Positions 47,801 to 59,300 of a stretch of DNA of 64,000 bases are shown here, one piece after another (within the stretch, counting starts at the first letter, position 1; each line of letters starts with the position of its first letter). Below the pieces are notes generated by a model that saw nothing but the letters and a program-made list of their open reading frames with translations, was not told the DNA's origin and ran no database searches. The DNA is from Helianthus annuus (lineage: Eukaryota > Streptophyta > Magnoliopsida > Asterales > Asteraceae): positions 155,550,629 through 155,614,628 of the forward strand of contig NC_035446.2 of NCBI RefSeq assembly GCF_002127325.2. The letters run 5' to 3'. The translations under genes and the position numbers were made by a program.

Positions 47801-49002
47801 CATGGGCCCCTAGTTGTATCGGCCCATATAGCCAGGTAAAATGTCTACAATACCCTTCAATGGTCACAAAATAAATCTTAACATTCTGTTATTTTTTAGG
47901 CAACTTTGCATAAGGAGACACTTCACATGGCGGGCCAATTGGGCCTTGACCCGCCAACCATGTCGTTATGTGATGGGGGGCCCGTTTCAGAACTAGAACA
48001 AGCACTGATAAACAGTGAAGCCATTGCAAAATCGTTCAATTGTTCAATTAGTACATCAGCCATACTTTTCGTCATTTATTGTTCAAAGTCTACTTCACCG
48101 TTGGACATAATCAGTATGCAAGAAAAGCATAATGAGATTCTTAATCAAATTAAGCCACTCAATTTAAAATATAACCATCTTTCCGGAGTGCTAAATCCTG
48201 TTTTCTTGTACGTACTTGTCCCCGATCTGCCGAAAAGGTACATTAAAACATTTTGCCTCCAAGTTTCACGAACTTAAATGAATTATTAATTTTTCTTAAT
48301 ATTTTTATTTGGTTGTTTTTGTAGAGCTTTTGTTGAGGTGAAGCCGGTACTCTTTGTTGAGGATGACACAAATACCGAGGAAGTTGTTAATGATCATGAT
48401 ATGTCTGACCAAAAACATGAAGTGAATCCATTTGATTCATGCTTTCAACCAGAAAAATGGCATGATGAATGTCTTCAGAAGTGTGTTGTTCATGGCAGAA
48501 TATGTGCAGCCGTCTTATCCATTACAACTGAAATTGCCGACAAGATCTGTTCTAGCGTTGGTGATAATCTAATTGTCACCGCTGAGAAGAAATTAGAACA
48601 AATTGCAAAATTTTGCTTGTATCGTCTTGATAAAGTCCTTTCACAAAACTACTTCTCTTGGGATGATGTAATGGTTAGTTTCTTTTACCACATAGAAAGA
48701 CGTATATGCATGACACATGTACACACACATAATATGTTGCGTTATCATCGGATGTAATTCTTATTCATCTCTCTTTTGATTTGCAGAATCTGAGAATTTA
48801 CTTTCCTGCAAGTTCCAACATCTCCCATGAAACATTATCACTCATCATCCGAAGCAAATTTGACGAATTTAGCGAAAAGACCAAAAAGGTGAAGACCTGT
48901 GAGGAACCCGTTTTCAACGTTGTGCCTGTGATCAGCGCCGGTAGCTCTGCTACATCCATGGATGATATAATCACCTGTGAGCTATTTGCTAGAAAATCTT
49001 GA
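44808..49002 (+). CDS. DPH6: Diphthine-ammonia ligase (ATP-dependent), plant fusion form with RidA/YjgF domains
   Basis: Amidates diphthine to diphthamide on eEF2, the last step of that modification, in the cytosol. Exons 44808-44885, 45010-45081, 45245-45324, 45606-45831, 45939-45971, 46091-46173, 46980-47052, 47164-47835, 47900-48237, 48325-48673 and 48787-49002 sum to 2220 nt (739 aa) with all phases fitting. Residues 1-215 form the PP-loop ATPase: SGGKDSC at 8-14, then GDEVEDMY, SGAIASDYQRLRVE and GEGGEYETLTLDCPLF. Residues about 328-415 and 437-560 are two YjgF/RidA-like domains (SWAPSCIGPYSQ, HMAGQLGLDP), as in plant and yeast DPH6. Intron 3 begins GC instead of GT (CAG|GCAAGT). Intron 6 holds a 696-bp MULE-like insertion. 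No inactivating change is seen. Confidence 0.95.
46237..46932. mobile_element. MULE-like foldback element in DPH6 intron 6
   Basis: Ends AGGGCTGTAAACGAACC and its inverse GGTTCGTTTACAGCCCT, with many internal CGAAC/GTTCG words that fold back. Flanked by a perfect 10-bp duplication ATATCTCCCT (46227-46236 and 46933-46942). The duplication length fits Mutator-like elements (8-11 bp). No coding capacity. Confidence 0.8.
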
Positions 49003-49464
49003 TACACCCCATTAACTTTCTTTTTGGTCTACAAAAACCCGAGATTTGTAGGGGTAACATATGTGGTAGTTCACATTGTTATTGTCACTTTAAGTAATGT
49101 GTGTGTGTGTGTGTGTGTGTTAAGCCTTTAAACAGATGCTATGAAAGCCAAAGATCCTAGGAGCCATCAAACGGTTGATGGGTTGGTTAAAGCCGAAATT
49201 GTGGCGATTGTCACATTTTGTTTGCTCAATTTTGTCATTATGATTTTGGCATGCTGTGTATTCTCATATCAAATATTCGAGAAATGAAGTAGCTCCACCT
49301 TAATTTGTTTGGTTAATGGTTTTTTTTTTTTTTTTTACCGAGTTGGTTATAAAATTTATAATTTGGTTTATTTATAAATACTTAGTTATTTTCGTTTTGA
49401 AATTCCTATTTACTTCATATCTTCACCGTTTGCTTCGTCATCAACTCACCCTGGTAAACTGTTA
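49003..49464. other. DPH6 downstream region
   Basis: No gene. Contains the 3' UTR, a (GT)n microsatellite at about 49099-49120 and a T16 run near 49321. Confidence 0.5.
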
Positions 49465-49777
49465 GGCCGGAGGGTATGGAGGGCGCCACCGTGCCACCTC
49501 ACCGCCGAACCCCCCCTTCCCGCGGCGCTACCACCCGTACCCTGCAAGTTAAACCGGGGCGCCATGGGAGTCTCACCACTGTGTTAACGGAGAATTGTTG
49601 AGTTGATCGAGAATTGTTGAGTTGATCGAGAATTGTTAAGGGAAGGGGTCAAGATAAGCGGCCGCTATAGGCATTGAGCCCACACCCTCCAAGTTAAGGG
49701 AATGCGTGATAAAGCCCCCTGACTGACGTGGATCTGACGTGACGTGATAAAAGCCCCTATCCCACACCCCCATAGCC
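49465..49777. mobile_element. PIF/Harbinger-type MITE (313 bp)
   Basis: Flanked by TTA on both sides (49462-49464, 49778-49780). Imperfect terminal inverted repeats GGCCGGAGGGTATGG and, from the right, GGCTATGGGGGTGTGG. GC-rich, with a short internal direct repeat of GAGAATTGTTGAGTTGATC. No ORF. Confidence 0.65.
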
Positions 49778-49916
49778 TTATAAGTGTTCTAAAAAATTAA
49801 AAAAAAACTATTAGCTGGTAGACTACTACTACAAAAAAAGTTGGTATTTTCAGTTTTAGATAATTTTTATGAGTTATGTAAGAAATAAAAAGAACATTTA
49901 CTTTAGAAAAAAAAAA

Positions 49917-51257
49917 GAGTTAATAGCCAAAATGGTCCCTGAGGTTTGCTCACTTTTGCCACTTTAGTCCAAATTCCAAATTTTTTAAATCTGGGTCCCT
50001 GAGGTTTGCATTTTTTTGCCATTTTAGTCCAAATTTCAAAAAAGTCAATTTTTTTATTGAATTTTGTCTTTATCCTTATCTCTCACAAGGGCAAAATTGT
50101 CATTCTATATTATTATAAAGCAATTTATATTAAAGAAAATAAAAAAAAAACCCCTTAAAAGGGCAAGAACCCAGAACTTCATCTTCAACATCCAGGACTT
50201 CCAACTTCCAGAATTTCATCTTCATCTTCCTACCACCACAACCATCCCGACGGCTTCAACCACCATCCCCGATGGCATCACCTCCACCCCCGCACCACCA
50301 CCACCACCACTGCACTACCATCATCCCCACAAAACCCAAACCCCCACCCCTGCTACCTCTGTGAGAACCACTGCCACCATAAACCCACCACCACCGACTT
50401 AACACCCAATCAGACACATCCATCATCCATTAACACCCTAATCAGACACATACACATACACACACCGAAAATCTTTGAGAGAGAGGGAGATCGAAGAGAG
50501 GAGATCAGAGAGGAAGTCGGAGAGAGAAAGAGGGAAACGACAGAGATGGTGGCTAAGGTGGTTGCCGGCAGTGGCGGTGTCTCCACCGGAACCCTAACCC
50601 CAAACCTGCAACAACCCAAATCCCAAACAACCTGCAAACAACCCCCCCCCCCACCATCTCCACCATCACCACCCTCACCGAAACCCTAATCCCAAACAAC
50701 CTGCAAACAACCCTAATCACCAACCACCTGCAAACAACCTAGATCCACCCGGAAGAGAGAGAGGGAGAAGAGAAAGATCCATCCGGCAGTGTTGGGTCTT
50801 GCCCTAACCCACTGATCTTTCATCTGTGTTTTAACCCACTGATCTTTCATCCGTTAGTGTCTAACCCACTGATCTTTCATCTGTGTTTTAATATGGCCGG
50901 CGTGAGGAGGTAGTGGTGGCGGTGGTGGCGGCAGAGAGGAGTAGAGGGAGAGAGAGAGAGAGGTGGTGGTGGTGCTTGTGAAAAGAGAGATGGTTTTTTT
51001 AAAAAGGTTTTTTTTTTTTTAATTTTCTTTAATATAAATTGCTTAATAATAATATAGAATGACAATTTTGCCCTTGTTTGAAATAAGGATAAAGACAAAT
51101 TTCAGTAAAAAAAATTGATAAAATTTGACTTTTTTGAAATTTGGACTAAAATGGCAAAAAAAATGCAAACCTCATGGACCCAGATTTAAAAAATTTGGAA
51201 TTTGGACTAAAGTGGCAAAAGTGAGCAAACCTCAGAGACCATTTTGGCTATTAACTC
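49917..51257. mobile_element. Non-autonomous MULE with ~240-bp inverted repeats
   Basis: Left arm from GAGTTAATAGCCAAAATGG, right arm ending CCATTTTGGCTATTAACTC; the arms match with small indels for about 240 bp (to 50156 and from 51000). Runs of at least nine A on both sides could be a 9-bp target duplication but are uninformative. The core (50157-50999) is GC-richer, with CACCACC and GAGAGAG runs and a threefold repeat of AACCCACTGATCTTTCATC (50806-50885). It may be captured host sequence, but no protein is recognised. Confidence 0.75.
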
Positions 51258-51585
51258 AAAAAAAAATTAGAATATAAATGAAAACAAAAACAAAAAACAT
51301 TATATAGGATCAAGGCCTAAAATAAAGCACAGAAAATAAAGGTAACATCTTTAATTTGTTTGTATACAAATAAATTAAGTGTACAAAATCATCTTCACAA
51401 TCCATAAAATTATAAAAAAGTTCTATAAAAAATACACATTCATCCCCTTGGATCCCACAAGGCCAAAAATACACATTCATCCCCTTTGATTATATTTAAG
51501 ACATAAGATTAACACATTACCTAAGGCCAAAGCAGGGTCTCCTAATCCACATATGGTACCTTTTCACCTACATAATATCAGAAAA

Positions 51586-51800
51586 TGTTTGGTAGCCTCT
51601 TAATGACCATTCAGATGCTACCTCTTAATGGTTTAAAATCTCTGAATGAATAAGAGGTAACCTCAAGTCTGAATGGTTAAGAGGTAACATCTGAATGGTA
51701 AATCATCACATGTCACATTCGTCTACCTTCTCATTGGTAAAATTCTTAATGGTTCCATTAAGAGGTAGCCTCTTAATGACCATTCAGAGGCTACCAAACA
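51586..51800. mobile_element. Tourist-like MITE, diverged copy
   Basis: Inverted ends TGTTTGGTAGCCTC and its inverse. Its sequence is the reverse complement of the MITE at 52794-53018 with about 10 percent differences. The outermost GGGGC is lost. No clear TTA flanks remain. Confidence 0.75.
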
Positions 51801-52793
51801 ACCTACCAACATAATAAAACTTTGTTGAGTACAAATTTTGATATAATGATTAGTTGTTGCTAAATAAAAACTATAAATGTACTTATTAGTATAACAACAG
51901 ATGCTTGTGAAACTTGCATACCCAGGTTTGTAATTAAAGTATACAATTGTAGACGTTTTTGGCTTTGCTTTACCATGCTTACAAAGAACTTTAGGCCTTG
52001 AGGTATACTTTAACTCGTTTTAACATCACCTAGGTGTCACATCACTTGCTTTTCTCCGTTTCACTTTACCTCACATCAAGGAAATGGTTTAATCCCCTTA
52101 ACTTTATTCTTTTATGGTTTGAGTGTAAAAACTTTTAATGGTTTGGGTGTAAAAAAGGAAAACAAATTAAGACAATCTCTTAACATCATGTTAACATGTT
52201 AACATATAATCCTTTTAACACAAGAAGGAGTGGTTTGCAATGCCATTTAACATGCCATGTCATCGTTAACACCCTAGATGTTAAGGTATACCCCATGCCC
52301 TTATAAAAACTATCCTTACTTTCTTTCATTTATTTAAAAAAATAATAAACAAATCCATAAACCATCGACGTGTAACGAATTTTTCTTAACAAAATCCATT
52401 AGATTTTATTTAAACCACCTTAATTTGGTCAATGGTTTTATAGGAGGAATATGGGTGGCTTGTTGTGTAACTTAAATTCTTAATTGTTCATAACTATTAG
52501 TTTGAAAACGAAAGTGAAAGTTAGAAAGATGATCATTGAGTGTGCAGAAAATAAAATAAACCAACCTAGATAAAACCAAACCAATATAACCGAACAATAC
52601 AAAAAACTAGTAGATCGTCTTAATGATATTCCAAAAACCAAAAACCGACAATAATAAGTTGGTTATGGTTAACAAGGTTTCCATACCTACTAAACTCAAA
52701 CTAAACTGATTATATGTTTTTTAATATTGTAGATATGTCTTATTATAATGCAATGTAATATACTAATAGATACAAATGCATGATAACAATTTA
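51801..52793. other. AT-rich intergenic DNA
   Basis: No gene seen. AACCGA/AACCAA-rich words at 52,555-52,700 and again at 53,090-53,240 look like two halves of one older repeat that the MITE at 52794 split. Confidence 0.4.
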
Positions 52794-53018
52794 GGGGCTG
52801 TTTGTTAGCCTCTGAATGGTCATTAAGAGACTACCTCTTAATGGAACCATTAAGAATTTTACCAATGAGAAGGTAGACGAATGTGACATGTGATGATTTA
52901 CCATTCAGAGGTTACCTCTTAACCATTCAGACTTGAGGTTACCTCTTATTCATTCAGAGATTTTAAACCATTAAAAGGTAGCATCTGAATGGTCATTAAG
53001 AGGCTACCAAACAGCCCC
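52794..53018. mobile_element. Tourist-like (PIF/Harbinger) MITE (225 bp)
   Basis: Terminal inverted repeats GGGGCTGTTTGTTAGCCTC and GGGGCTGTTTGGTAGCCTC (read inward), flanked by TTA at 52791-52793 and 53019-53021. Both features are typical of Tourist MITEs. Internally almost fully palindromic (ATGGTCATTAAGAG words). No ORF. Confidence 0.88.
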
Positions 53019-53021
53019 TTA

Positions 53022-53466
53022 TTCCATTGTCAAACAAACTCAAGCCCAAACTTTCAGGCTCACATAATGCCTAATTATATTCTTTCGAGCTATTTTTAAC
53101 TAGTCCCAAATTCATGGTTAACCGACCCACTATAACCTTCAAAACCGATTCACCAAAACCACCATGATCGATTGGTTATGGTTATCCATTAACCGACATT
53201 TCGGTTATGGTTTTGGGCAAAAACCAACTTAAACCGACCCATACACACCCTTAGTTCATATAATCACTATGAATAATCATCGGTCAGTAAGTAATAGTTT
53301 GGATTATTAAAATCCAAAATGCAAATTCATAAAAATAACAAGTTTACATCATGTTAAAACAAGTGTATTTAAAAAGTGCCAAAAAATAGGATGAAGACGA
53401 ATTTAAAACAAATTTTGGATCGTAAATGTCCATCGTTGTCCTTTTGACCTCTGGAGAACAGTAAAG

Positions 53467-53499
<33 letters not shown>

Positions 53500-53589
53500 T
53501 GAACCCAATATTATTATTCTCCTTTTAAGCTTCACATGATCCATCCAGTAATTTCATTTCATTTCATTATTCTAAAAGAGGAACACACA
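53022..53589. other. Intergenic DNA before the ankyrin gene
   Basis: No gene. Contains the second half of an AACCGA-rich repeat (to about 53,245) and an A-run of roughly 28 at 53,469-53,497. Confidence 0.4.
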
Positions 53590-54020
53590 CACAGAGATCT
53601 GAGCCGCCTGTGTTCCTTTACAACAACTACACCAGCAAGATGATTCATTCACCACATCAACATCATCTTTCTTATTCAACTCTTTCCATCGATTCAGGTA
53701 TCTCCTTGCTCTATTTCTTCTTTTTTTCGTTATATCAAGTTCGAAACTCCATACAGCAACATGGATCTGTTGTCTTTAGTTATAAAGTTGTTTAATTTCT
53801 GTTTTCAGATTTGTGGGAATTGCTTTAGTTTAAGACCCAAATAGGGGTTTTTCCAAATTTGGGGTTTTTGAGTTTTTCCGAATGTGGAGCAAGATTAGGG
53901 TTTGACAATTGGGGATTTTGAATTTCTGATGGTGTATAGAAAATTGGTGAATTATTATTATTATTTATCTTAGTTGAATTGGTAAGATTAAGAACTAAGA
54001 ACTAAGAACAGAAAGGATTA
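53590..54020 (+). other. 5' UTR and 5' UTR intron of the ankyrin gene
   Basis: A plausible leader exon ends GATTCAG|GTATC (donor at 53698), and TGTTTTCAG gives an acceptor at 53808. The remainder runs uninterrupted to the ATG at 54021. Inferred from splice-like signals only. Confidence 0.45.
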
Positions 54021-56062
54021 ATGGAAGATTATTCTAAGTATTCCCATAGTCCTGCTCATCTAGCGGTTGCTCAACGAGACCATACCGCGCTTAAGAAACT
54101 TATTACTACCCTCCCACGGTTGGCAAAAGCGGGTGCGGTTAACACCGAGGCTGAATCAGTAGCTGCTGAGCTTGATGCGGATGCGGTTTCAGCGGTAATT
54201 GACCGTCGTGATGTTCCCGGAAGGGAAACGCCTCTTCACCTTGCGGTGCGGCTCAAGGATCCGATCTCGGCGGATATTTTAATGGCGGCTGGTGCGGATT
54301 GGAGTCTTCAGAATGAGAACGGATGGAGTGCGCTTCAAGAAGCTGTTTGTAACCGAGAAGAGAATATAGCTATGATTATTGCTCGGCATTATCAACCATT
54401 AGCTTGGGCTAAGTGGTGTCGTAGGCTTCCCCGTATAGTAGCGTCGGCTAACCGTATACGTGATTTTTACATGGAAATAACTTTCCATTTTGAAAGCTCG
54501 GTTATTCCGTTCATAGGAAGGATTGCGCCTTCGGATACTTACCGGATTTGGAAACGCGGGTCGAATCTACGGGCTGATATGACTCTGGCGGGGTTTGACG
54601 GGTTTAGAATTCAACGGTCGGATCAGACTTTCATGTTTCTTGGAGACGGGTATTCACGAGACGATGGTAGCGTGTGTTTGTCTCCTGGTTCTTTGATTGT
54701 TCTTTCACACAAAGAAAAAGAAATAACGAATGCGTTAGAGGGTGCGGGTGCGCAACCTTCCGAAGCCGAAGTGGCTCATGAAGTTGCGTTAATGTCGCAA
54801 ACCAACATGTACAGGCCCGGGATTGATGTGACACAAGCCGAGCTTATTCCTCATTTGAATTGGAGAAGACAAGAGAGGACCGAACTTGTGGGACCCTGGA
54901 AAAGTAAGGTGTACGATATGCTCCATGTGATGGTGAGCGTGAAATCAAGGCGGGTCCCAGGTGCTATGACCGATGAGGAGCTTTTCTCCAATGAACAAGG
55001 TGGAGCGGAAAACGGAGTTGATCATGATGAATACGATGACGTTTTGACACCTGAAGAAAAACGGCAATTGAATTCCGCTCTTAAAATGGGGAACTCTGAA
55101 AATGTTTGTGAAGATGAAGAACAAATCAACAACGAAAATAGTGATTCGGGTTCGTTCGAAAACTCCGAATCCAACAGTAAAGATAAGAAAAGCTGGTTTG
55201 GTTGGAACAAAAAGGGTTCGAAAAACAACGACCCCGAAGATTCAAAGATTCTAAAGAAGTTTTCGAAACTTAACGAAACTCAAAAACTATCATCTGAAAC
55301 TGTAACAGAGGACAATGGTGACTCTAAGAAAGCGAAAGATAAAAGTGCTAAAAAGAAAAAGAAAAAAGGATCAACAACAGATCTTAAGACCGAAAGCGAG
55401 TACAAAAAAGGGTTGAGACCCGTTCTTTGGTTAACACCGGATTTCCCGTTAAAAACAGATGAGCTTGTGCCGTTACTTGACATATTAGCCAATAAGGTGA
55501 AGGCCATCAGGAGATTAAGGGAGCTTTTAACCACTAAACTACCTACCGGTACCTTCCCCGTCAAGGTACATTCTTTTAAATATATTCTTACATCGAGTTG
55601 CCGCTTTTATCGTTTAGTAAAATTAAAATGAAATAGATATCTATTTGTGACTTGTGAGTGCAGATTGCGATTCCAATTGTGCCGACAATAAGAGTACTTG
55701 TAACATTTACAAAATTCGAGGAGCTACAAGCCGCATCAGAAGAATTTTCAACACCGCTTTCGAGCCCAGCTCATTTTCAAGATTCAAAATCTAAAGAACC
55801 GGAGGGGTCAACATCATGGATCTCATGGATGAAAGGGAACCGCGGTGACCAGTCAAGCGACAGTGAGGGTCGCAGTTTCAGAGATGAAGCGGACCCATTC
55901 AACATACCGACAGACTACACGTGGGTCGATGCCAATGAGAAGAAACGTAGGATGAAGGCCAAGAAAGCCAAGATTCGGAAACACAAGAAGAAATCTGCGG
56001 CAGCAGATAGAAGCACGGAAAACGGCACAAGCACAAGGCAGGTGAGTGAAGATTTGGAGTGA
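54021..56062 (+). CDS. ANKRD13-type ankyrin repeat protein with GPCR-chaperone domain
   Basis: Two coding exons, 54021-55565 and 55664-56062, joined CCCGTCAAG|GTACAT...GTGCAG|ATTGCG in frame, giving 647 aa. Residues about 8-125 carry ankyrin repeats (SPAHLAVAQRDH, ETPLHLAVRLKDP, NGWSALQEAV). From about 135 on it is the conserved ANKRD13/GPCR_chapero domain (WAKWCRRLPRI, DFYMEITFHFESSVIPFIGRI, SDQTFMFLGDG). This is interrupted by a low-complexity acidic, Ser/Asn and Lys-rich insert (about 355-465) and resumes with TPDFPLKTDELVPLLDILA and IAIPIVPTIRVLVTF. The C-terminal tail is Lys-rich (KKAKIRKHKKKS). Animal ANKRD13 proteins bind ubiquitinated receptors; the plant role is not established. No break seen; start ATG fits conserved N-terminus MEDYSKYSHSPAHLAV. 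Confidence 0.95.
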
Positions 56063-56374
56063 TTTGATTATCGATATTTAGGGTTGTTGTTCGATTGATT
56101 GTTGTATGCAATCGTCATTTCCGGTGATGGTTTGTTCCAGTAGTTTTGGTAGTTTTCTCAGGAACAACTTCAACATGGTGTATTACTGTTTAAATTATAT
56201 ATTATTATTGCCTTTCAATTTCAAACAATTCTTCTGTTTTACTTGCAAATAGAAGCCTAATTATACATCGATGTTTTATACACATCCCGAGCCTAAGCTA
56301 ACGCTTAACCTGAGCCATATTCCACACCGGTCGGTTTCATCAACCAAACCCAAATGGCTAAATTGACCCAATAT
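56063..56374. other. Convergent 3' spacer
   Basis: Spacer between the ends of the ankyrin gene (+) and the fucosyltransferase-like gene (-). Only 3' UTR sequence expected. No other feature seen. Confidence 0.5.
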
Positions 56375-59300
56375 TTACCAAAACCGATCCTTGTTAACGC
56401 TCAAGTACCCTGCCATCACCTTTCCGCCGGTATTTCTCATTCCATCTATGAGATAACACCAAGTAGAACCCAAGGCTCCGATGAAGAAGTCAGCTTCGGT
56501 AGCCATCAAGAAGTTTACGAGCGGATAATTGGTGCTTGTTTCTCTACCCAGGCTTGCTTCATAGACTGCCATAGTTAGGTTTCCCACTTGTCGTCTCACG
56601 TTTGAGTAGTAAAAGTTCCAGTTTGTATATAACTTTGTTTTATCGATAACTTCTTGCATCTCGGTTGAGAGCCAGATTCGATTCAGATAAGGGAAACGGT
56701 TTCTAATCCGGTTGGCGAGACGCATGTATTCTTCAAACTGAACCACCTTCATTTCACATGCTTTGTCTCCCATCCTTACGTGCACACTTAGCAACGGCCT
56801 TGGCGTCCATGGCTCGTGATTTGACCACACGTACTCTTCGATCGCGGATCTAGAATCTATCATGTTTTCCTGAAATTATTAGCTATATGTCAATAACAAT
56901 CGCATAACAAAAGGAATACCGTAGACGAGTATTAGTCAGTTATGTATATATATGGTTTGTGTAGGGGTAGTTTGGACTTTGGACCTTATATGTGCAGGGG
57001 CACTTTGGTCACTTTTATAATAAATGACCAAAGTGCCCCTGCACAATGCACACATAAGGTCCAAACTACCTCCACATGAACCGTATTTATAAATACATAA
57101 CTGACTAATGAACAAACCTCGAAATATTCTGAAATACGCATTGAGTGAGCTAACTCGGCAGCTTCCCATCCAAATGCCGAGTGTCGAGCTACATTTAGTA
57201 AACCACATGTGTACTCTGTTTGGAACCTCATAAGATAGCGCAAAGCCTGAATATGTGTGGTTGAGTGAAACAAATTATGAAAATGCTCGAATGTTTTATC
57301 AAAGATCGAGTAGGATTATGTGATCTAGCTAGCTACCTGTGCTCGCCACCATCTCCAGTCCATTCTCCGATGATAGCCGATTAAAGTACCGTTTACTTCT
57401 GTTGTTGGCTGCATGTAACTCCAAGGACTACCCCATACTCTGTAATGAACCTTGACTAAATCATGGTGACAAATATGATGCAAAGAAGGACATAAACTCA
57501 ATATGATGCAAAGAAGAAAATAAACTCATTATTTTTTTATTCAGGCTGTTAAATTGGATGTGTTCGGGGGTTGGCGGGGCGAATCCGACATGAACCCATT
57601 AATTGTGTCAGATACATGAACCTGAACATGACACAAGTTTCGCAGGTTGACACGACCATGACCCATTTGACCCGAATATTTTATTTTATTTTATACACAC
57701 ATTAAATACACTCCCAAAAGTATATATACACAACAAAAGTCCCAAGAGGTATGTAAAATAATTAGTTTATAGTGTAAAACCTCATTCTCATATCTCTTTA
57801 TCATTAGAATTTTAGAATAAAATAAAATAGTAAAATACTCACTCACACATAAACAATTTTTATAGAAAATATATAAAAATAAACAAGCTAAGTGGGGCAG
57901 CCTGCGAACTTGCCTTGACTTGGACATGGCCCGTTTAGCTAAATGTATATGTGGTTTGACCCCTAGCTGACCTGGACCCCATTTAGATTAAACCCAAACC
58001 CGTGAACTTCGAGTTAGTTTTATGTCGTGTCAGAAATTCACACCCGTACCATTAATCACGAATGTATAGTAGTTAAAGTTACTAGAATCAAATTACCGTG
58101 GGACTGGGCCAGTCCATATATGCTTGGTTGTGTAGTTTTCTTTTACTCTAATAACTCCGCTAGCCAATGCTCCTTTTTCGTTCAGGAGTTCAAACGCTCG
58201 TTCCCTACACTCTCGTGATGTCTCAGGAAAAAAATAGCACGACCAACTAGACCTCGATGCACCTAACGCGAAAATATAACCGAATGAGAAATAACTAGAC
58301 CGCATGATGAAACCTTCTATGTGTTTTCGTAAGTTGGTCTACCTTTACAACCATCATGGTCGGCTCGATTATAGTAATTTGTGACAAGCACTCTATTTTC
58401 GTTAATGGCGATTGCCAGAAGCCCAGACATCCCTGCAAACTGGGCCCCCATACCAAACCCGGGTATCGTTTCCCAATCTGTAACAAGAAACTTGACATTC
58501 GGGTCTCTACAGTTCACAGGATGCTGGTGCACCCATATATCACGTTGCGCTTCCCTTGTTAGTGGATAGTTTTCTTCGTCCGACCCTTTAATCTATAAAG
58601 ACCCGTAAACAGACACGTCAGCAAGTGGGTCCCCCCCTTATAGAAAGCGAAAAATTATAGAATTATTAGAAATGACACATACCCAAGGAGGGTAAGCACC
58701 TTTGGAGATGGCTTGATGACCATTATACCCTTGCTTCTCATCTTTTTTCGATAAAGGGTAGTTATTCAAGAAACCTTTCCACATTGTCCATGGTGGTAAT
58801 TTCCCGTCTTCAGTACGTTTATCGAGAATTTGATTGGCTTCTCTCGTCAACTTACAGTTATCCAAATGAGGAGGTCTAGGCACCTTAGAACCGTCGGTTA
58901 ATGTACTTTGTGAAAACATTTCTTCGCCGGTGTTTGACTTGTTTAGCATTGTGCTCCAAGCTGAGTAGATTGAGTTAACCGGGTTGTTAACTTGGACCTC
59001 CATCAAGTTTTGTGATATCACCATTCTTTCTACTGCTTGAGGTTTAGAATCACATTCTCGGCCCGTAAATGCATCTAGAAAATCATCACAATTCATTCGA
59101 CAACTACGTTAATTAATAACAGTCAGCTAAACATGCCATACAATTGCATCTTTATATAGAAAATTAGAAAATGAGTATCACTGTCAGGAGATCATATTAT
59201 CATGTTATCTACGTAGTTTTGTTATGTTCATAGGAAGTATACTGGGTCATAAGAAATGTCATGCCTCAAATATCACCAACACGTCTTGGGAGGTTTCCAC

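Noticed and set aside
50064..50402. 112-aa Pro/Thr/His-rich frame inside the MULE-type element
   Set aside because: It spans the inverted repeat and a CACCACC run, with no conserved domain and no reliable start.
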